Part shown: positions 60,028-64,000 of the stretch, piece after piece
Layout of the letters: each line of letters starts with the position of its first letter
How positions within the stretch are numbered: position 1 is the stretch's first letter
Assembly (NCBI GenBank): GCA_000961595.1
Contig: LADO01000010.1
Location: 1 to 64,000 of the forward strand
Origin: Peptococcaceae bacterium BRH_c4b
Lineage (GTDB): Bacteria > Bacillota > Desulfotomaculia > Desulfotomaculales > Desulfocucumaceae
Direction: 5' to 3'
Length of the DNA: 64,000 nucleotides
Program-made: the position numbers and the translations under genes
The notes under the pieces: model-generated
Databases searched by the model: none
What the model was told of the DNA's origin: nothing
The model's input: the letters and a program-made list of their open reading frames with translations, nothing else

Positions 60028-60900
60028 TTGGAAAATAAAGACAATGGATATAATGATATTCAAAGGGACAGCTACACTGATTACGGGTCTTTTGAAGGGA
60101 GTCCCCCGGAAAACAAAAAAAAGAATTCATTTTTTAAGCTGCTGGCGCCCCTGCTGGTTCTACTGGCTTTTATGGGTAAGGTTTTAAAGCCACTGCTGGT
60201 ACTTCTTAAATTCAGCAAGTTCGGTTGGACATTCGTTTCAATGTTCATCACCGTTATTGTGTACTCACTTTTTTTCGGCTGGAAATTTGCCCTGGGCTTT
60301 GTCATACTTCTTCTAATTCATGAAAACGGCCACCTGATAGCCGCCAGAAAAGTTGGCCTTCCTGTCTCCAAACCGATATTCATTCCTTTTATGGGGGCCT
60401 TTATCAGTATGAAGGAGATGCCTAAAAACGCGAAGCAGGAGGCTATCATAGGACTGGGCGGCCCGCTGCTCGGAGGGTTGGCCTCCCTGGCCTGCTTCGT
60501 TATTTATGATGCCCTGAAGGAGCCGTACTGGCTGGCCCTGGGCTACACGGGCTGTTTTTTAAACCTGTTCAACCTTGTTCCCCTGGGTTTCCTGGACGGC
60601 GGCAGGATAGTCACCGCCATATCCCTCTGGCTATGGATTCCCGGAGCGGTTTTACTGGGGGTGCTGGCTTTTAAAATAGGCAACCCCATAATTTTTCTGG
60701 TACTTATACTGGGGCTTTTTGAGGGCTACAAAGTTTTCAAAAACAGGCGTAATCCCGAGGCTATGACGTATTATACTTTGGAGTCATCCTTCAAACTGAG
60801 GATGGGGTTGGCATATCTTGCCCTGTTGGCGGTTTTGGGAGCGGGAATGGGTATATCCCTGGAAATGCTCGAGGGGATGAGAAGTGACTTTAACATTTAA
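60028..60900 (+). CDS. Site-2 protease family (M50) membrane metallopeptidase
   Basis: About 290 residues with ~6 TM segments. The zinc motif HENGH is at His98-Glu99-His102, and the second metal site is within LNLFNLVPLGFLDGGRI. Such enzymes cut transmembrane segments of regulators or remnant signal peptides. An Asp/Asn-rich cytoplasmic N-terminus (1-35) precedes the first TM. TTG 60028 is preferred with GGGGTG upstream; GTG 60019 is possible. Substrate unknown. Confidence 0.87.
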   Translation: MENKDNGYNDIQRDSYTDYGSFEGSPPENKKKNSFFKLLAPLLVLLAFMGKVLKPLLVLLKFSKFGWTFVSMFITVIVYSLFFGWKFALGFVILLLIHENGHLIAARKVGLPVSKPIFIPFMGAFISMKEMPKNAKQEAIIGLGGPLLGGLASLACFVIYDALKEPYWLALGYTGCFLNLFNLVPLGFLDGGRIVTAISLWLWIPGAVLLGVLAFKIGNPIIFLVLILGLFEGYKVFKNRRNPEAMTYYTLESSFKLRMGLAYLALLAVLGAGMGISLEMLEGMRSDFNI

Positions 60901-60960
60901 TTGTGCCATTTTCATTGTCCGCCGCATAGCCCGGTGATATAATTGCCCTGGGTGAAAAAC

Positions 60961-61869
60961 ATGACTGAAAACACTTCGACAATTACCGCCAATGGGAAAA
61001 TAATAAGGGTTACAGCAAATGTGCAAACCAGGGAACAACTGGCTAAGGCGGCGGAAAACGGCGCAGAGGCTATCGGACTTCTGGATTTGAGAGGTTTTTT
61101 TGATACTGTACAGGATCTGCCAGGCGAGGAAGAACAGTATGATATATACGGGGAAATAGGCCGAATAATGGGGGACAGTCCGGTTACAGTCGTCATCTCC
61201 AATTGGGTAGGCCACCGGTGCCCTGCTAATACTGACCTTATAAAAAATCAGCTCAGGGCTTTGCTTAGAGCGAACATTCACGGCAACTTCAGCATCCTGC
61301 TGCCCAGGGTAAGCCACGTGTCGGAGATAATAAAGGTACAGCAACTGATCAGGGAATCCCAGGCTGAACTGGAGGGTGGGAATCTTCCTTTCCGCGTTCC
61401 CGGGGAGATGGGGGTTATGGCGGATGTTCCCGCGGTACTGGCGGCTATGGATATTTTTTGTTTTGAGTCCAAGTTTTTTATTGCAGGGGAGGACTCTCTG
61501 TACTACCTGTATGCCGCAGATCCGGAGATCAAAACATCAAACTCTATTTTGAATTATTTTGACTCCGCCTACCTTTCCTATCTGCAAGATCTGGTGGCAA
61601 AGGCACACCGGCGGCATAAAAGGGCAGCCGTATCATCCCCGATGGTGGACGAACCGGCGGCTATCCTCCTGCTATTGGGTATGGGTTACGATGAAATAAT
61701 AGTAGCACCCGGAAAAATTGCCGCAACCCGGGAGTTGGTCAGCCGTCTGGATGCTCATGCGGCAAAATTAATAGCCTCAAAGGCCATATCATACTGGGAA
61801 CCGGAGAAGTCGTTTGCATACTGCCGGGATTGCCTGGTGAGAGCTGTAAAGAAACCGCAGACGGACTAA
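60961..61869 (+). CDS. PTS enzyme I C-terminal barrel-like protein, catalytic residues lost
   Basis: ~302 residues aligning with the PEP-binding TIM barrel of PTS enzyme I/PEP synthase: GAEAIGLLDLRGFF for GAEGIGLLRTEFLF, KNQLRALLRANIHGNFSILL, LLLGMGYDEIIVAPGKI. Catalytic features are missing: the LLRTE arginine is Asp, the GTNDLIQY loop is AGEDSLYY, the MIEIP glutamate is MADVP, and the active-site cysteine segment reads VSSPMVDEP. There is no phosphohistidine domain. Probably a non-catalytic or differently acting member; ligand unknown. ATG at 60961 follows GGGTGA. Confidence 0.75.
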   Translation: MTENTSTITANGKIIRVTANVQTREQLAKAAENGAEAIGLLDLRGFFDTVQDLPGEEEQYDIYGEIGRIMGDSPVTVVISNWVGHRCPANTDLIKNQLRALLRANIHGNFSILLPRVSHVSEIIKVQQLIRESQAELEGGNLPFRVPGEMGVMADVPAVLAAMDIFCFESKFFIAGEDSLYYLYAADPEIKTSNSILNYFDSAYLSYLQDLVAKAHRRHKRAAVSSPMVDEPAAILLLLGMGYDEIIVAPGKIAATRELVSRLDAHAAKLIASKAISYWEPEKSFAYCRDCLVRAVKKPQTD

Positions 61870-62261
61870 TACATTACGTTCACACTTATTTATCAGGACT
61901 CATGAAGCTGAATTTTGATACAAAATAAGCAAACAAATAAGCCTTTCCATTTAAGCTCTTATTTACACAGAGCTTATTTTTTTACAAAAAACATCATTAA
62001 AATAAAAATATTTTAGGTTTATTTTAATAAAAATCAACATTTCGACATTACTCTTGTTATTATGAGATTAAATTAACTATTATCAAACTAGTATTACGAC
62101 TTGATAAAAATTATTTAATCTATTTACACATGAAAAATCTAGGAAAAATAAGGCATTACCGAAAAGAATGGCATATTCTAACAAAAACCTCCATTATAAC
62201 AATCGTTTCGCGAAAGGAATTTTTAGTATAAAAAAGGAATTAGGCTAAAAAGTATTAATAC
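61870..62261. other. AT-rich non-coding region
   Basis: About 390 bases, very AT-rich, with a rho-independent terminator at 61952-61983 and otherwise no gene or clear promoter before the structured leader at 62264. Confidence 0.45.
61952..61983 (+). terminator. Rho-independent terminator
   Basis: TAAGCTCT / AGAGCTTA, 9-base loop, followed by seven T residues. Ends the enzyme I-like gene. Confidence 0.8.
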
Positions 62262-62263
62262 AT

Positions 62264-62362
62264 CCTATACCGAAAAGGCGATCTCCTACTCTTGGAGAGA
62301 GCAAAGCCAGGATCATTTTGGGTTAAGCCCATAGTATGATGTACCGGCTACCGAAGATAGGA
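62264..62362 (+). ncRNA. c-di-GMP-I (GEMM)-like riboswitch
   Basis: Three-way junction: closing helix CCTAT/ATAGG (62264-62268, 62358-62362), P2 TCTCC/GGAGA (62283-62287, 62295-62299), and P3 AGCC...GGCT with ATCAT/ATGAT and an inner TGGG/CCCA stem. Primary-sequence marks resemble GEMM RNAs: AAAGGCGA, then GAGCAAAGCC, and ACCGGCTACCGAA near the 3' side. A weak hairpin with a T-rich tail (~62373-62395) may be the expression platform. It lies in the leader of a LuxR-type regulator gene. Family assignment is by eye. Confidence 0.5.
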
Positions 62363-62429
62363 CCGCAGTGTACTATTTTTCAGTAGTCTTTATTATTATA
62401 AATAAGGTGTATGAAAGGGGCAGAATACC

Positions 62430-63116
62430 ATGGATAAGATTCGCCTGCTCATAGCCAGCGAAGATTCTTCCACAGGTAGGGGATTAACAACTATTTTCGG
62501 ATCAGAAAGTATGTTTGAAGTGATAGGCAGTTTTTCTTTGGAGGAAGCTAATGAGAAATCGGTATGTTTTCAGCCTGATGTAATCCTTCTGGATATATTG
62601 GGTGATATAACGAAGAATGAGCCTTTAATTGTCCAGTATAAAAACGAATGCCCCTGCAGCTTGATTTTGGCCCTGATTGGCAACGAACAACTGGAAAAAC
62701 TGGGGGATTTACTGGCACATGGCGTTGACGGTTGCATACCCAGGGGGATTATCCGCGGATGCCTGGTAAAGACTGTGGAACTAGCCTGCCGGTCAGGGCT
62801 GCTATGTCTGCCCGGCTCGATGAAAAAAATGGTTTCTTTAGCCAGGCAGGATAAGGTATATAACATCAGCCAATTTAAGAATAACGTACCCGGCACGGGT
62901 GAAGTTTTAACCAGGCGAGAGATGGAGATTTTACAGTTAATGGCAAAAAACTACTCGAATAAAGAAATTGCCACCAAGCTTTTCATCAGTGAGCCGACGG
63001 TTAAGACACATGTTAGCAGCATTCTTCGTAAACTTGGTCAAAACAACAGGGCCCAGGCGGTTGTGTACTCATATAAAAACGGTCTGGTCAACGACCTGCT
63101 GGCTTTGCAGGAATAG
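62430..63116 (+). CDS. LuxR/NarL-type response regulator
   Basis: 228 residues: a receiver domain with phospho-acceptor Asp in VILLDILGD, though the acidic pocket near the N-terminus is ASEDSS, and a C-terminal LuxR helix-turn-helix (LTRREMEILQLMAKNYSNKE, then VKTHVSSILRKLGQ). The receiver is somewhat diverged. No kinase gene lies nearby. ATG after AAAGGGG. Its leader carries the c-di-GMP-I-like RNA, linking it to second-messenger control (inference). Confidence 0.85.
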   Translation: MDKIRLLIASEDSSTGRGLTTIFGSESMFEVIGSFSLEEANEKSVCFQPDVILLDILGDITKNEPLIVQYKNECPCSLILALIGNEQLEKLGDLLAHGVDGCIPRGIIRGCLVKTVELACRSGLLCLPGSMKKMVSLARQDKVYNISQFKNNVPGTGEVLTRREMEILQLMAKNYSNKEIATKLFISEPTVKTHVSSILRKLGQNNRAQAVVYSYKNGLVNDLLALQE

Positions 63117-63242
63117 ACACATGTTAATTTGAAAGCTAGCACAGCGGCAGTTAGGGGAGGATGATATTAAGTATTAATATGTAAATCTTTACTAAATCAT
63201 ACTACGGCCTGATTGTAAGGGAATAAGAAAAGATTTAGATTT

Positions 63243-63276
63243 AAAAGACCTCCTGGTAGTACAGGAGGTCTTTTAT
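63243..63276 (+). terminator. Rho-independent terminator
   Basis: AAAAGACCTCCTG / CAGGAGGTCTTTT with 6-base loop, perfect 13-bp stem, 130 bases after the regulator stop. The intervening bases show no gene. Confidence 0.85.
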
Positions 63277-63315
63277 CTTATAGCTTATATGACAAAGACG
63301 ATTAGGGGGGGTGTT

Positions 63316-63777
63316 ATGCAGAAGGTTAGGGTGATGGTTGCCTGTAGACGCAAAGTGATGCGGGACGGGTTGGCCTTAATCTTAAACTCGGCAGAAAATC
63401 TTGAATTGATCGGCCGGGAGAGTGCCAACGCATTAAGGGAAGCAAATAAATTGCAGCCGGACTTGCTTGTATATGAAATTAACACAACGGATGATGAAGA
63501 GTATGAGGCTATAAAAATGCTAAAAAATCTGTGCAACTGGACCAAAATTATTATTTACTCAGCATTCCCGCTGAACGATGAAGCGCTGAAAAGATTTTTA
63601 GCCATTTGTGACGTTTACCTGCAGGGCCCCATTCTGCCAGGTTTACTTTTAAAAGCAGTAGAACTGGCCTGTTATTCCGGCTATTTTTTCTTTTTGGGCT
63701 CATCAAAAGACATAAAGCCCGATTTTAAGGTTGAGGTTAAACAGATCATGCCTGTAAATATGCCGGGTAGCAACTAG
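63316..63777 (+). CDS. Stand-alone degenerate receiver-like protein
   Basis: 153 residues resembling the receiver of the upstream regulator (similar VKTVELAC / LKAVELAC and GYFFFLGSS / GLLCLPGS segments) but without a DNA-binding domain. The phospho-acceptor Asp is replaced (LLVYEINTTDD: Glu in its place), which can mimic phosphorylation. ATG at 63316 with GGGGGG upstream. Probably derived from the neighbouring gene and may act by protein-protein contact; target unknown. Confidence 0.75.
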   Translation: MQKVRVMVACRRKVMRDGLALILNSAENLELIGRESANALREANKLQPDLLVYEINTTDDEEYEAIKMLKNLCNWTKIIIYSAFPLNDEALKRFLAICDVYLQGPILPGLLLKAVELACYSGYFFFLGSSKDIKPDFKVEVKQIMPVNMPGSN

Positions 63778-63832
63778 TATGATGAATAGCTGCAGTCCGG
63801 ATAAATCACAAAGTAACATAGGGGTTGGTTAT

Positions 63833-64000
63833 TTGTTAAATAGGATTTTGTTTAATAGGGCCATATTCGCATTGATGATTTCATTGTTAAGTGTAGCGTT
63901 TCTATTAAATATAGCGTGGGCGCAGGCACCTGAAAAGAATATAAAAATGGTTATAAATGGTAAGAAATTGTTTTTGAGACCCCGCCATTTCTATCTAATG
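63833..64000 (+). CDS. Secreted protein, N-terminal part (cut by window end)
   Basis: TTG start with AGGGG eight bases upstream; an in-frame ATG at 63782 would extend it without a better site. A signal peptide (ALMISLLSVAFLLNIAWAQA) is followed by KNIKMVINGKKLFLRP, which resembles the start of copper-amine-oxidase N-terminal-like domains common in Firmicute surface proteins. The gene continues past the window, so function cannot be given. Confidence 0.6.
   Translation, partial: MLNRILFNRAIFALMISLLSVAFLLNIAWAQAPEKNIKMVINGKKLFLRPRHFYLM

Overview
The window looks like a chromosomal piece of a spore-forming, monoderm Firmicute of the Desulfotomaculum/Pelotomaculum (Peptococcaceae) kind. This is inferred from gene content: FloA flotillin, two DegS/DegU-type two-component pairs, a secretin-less Tad pilus locus, CotF-type coat proteins, FakA/FakB, strong GGAGG ribosome sites and frequent TTG/GTG starts. 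No rRNA, tRNA or CRISPR array was seen.

Layout. 1-5035 (+): 3' end of thiC, a non-coding stretch with a degenerate ~41-bp repeat, floA, an unknown membrane-anchored protein, a nitrilase-family amidase and ychF. 5071-18450 (-): a complete Tad/Flp pilus operon (pilin, prepilin peptidase, two TadE/G-like pseudopilins, CpaB, a receiver-CpaE fusion, CpaF, TadB, TadC, DUF192, a HAMP sensor) with a paralogous DegS-DegU pair on each side. 18837-22836: HI0933-family flavoprotein, L,D-transpeptidase, two small coat-like proteins and UppP, with copies of a ~66-bp GGGGACA...TGTCCCC repeat between them.

23489-40341 (+): an exopolysaccharide/O-antigen-type locus. It has a Wzz-like modulator, a BY-kinase whose Walker A lysine is replaced, and a bacillosamine-type sugar set (PglF/PglE/PglD-like) with a PglC-like initiating transferase. 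Then come a PIG-L deacetylase pseudogene, an unusual acyl-activating module (AMP ligase, acyl carrier protein, Gfo/Idh oxidoreductase, MBL hydrolase), a glycosyltransferase, polymerase, flippase, and a pyruvyltransferase/FrhB pair. DNA after ~27.1 kb is clearly more AT-rich, suggesting a transferred variable segment.

40452-44780: a NTP_transf_5 protein, then a graveyard holding a secreted beta-helix protein, IS fragments, a 136-bp MITE, a decayed phage head-morphogenesis gene and a decayed second copy of the exopolysaccharide leader plus part of wzz. 44781-54208 (+): the most notable system, a kinase-containing lasso-peptide-like RiPP cluster: HPr-kinase-like K, PqqD-like B1, transglutaminase-like B2, precursor A1, cyclase C1, ABC exporter, DUF1360 and VanZ membrane proteins, then a second precursor A2 and cyclase C2 that arose by duplication of the A-C module. 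The two precursors share a leader but do not fit the usual lasso core pattern well.

54275-64000: a secreted beta-propeller-like protein, fakA-fakB, an FmdB zinc ribbon, an HMG-CoA-lyase-family gene behind a hairpin-rich leader, an M50 protease, a degenerate PTS enzyme I-like barrel, and finally a LuxR-type regulator behind a c-di-GMP-I-like RNA, a receiver-only protein lacking the phospho-acceptor Asp, and the start of a secreted protein cut by the window end.
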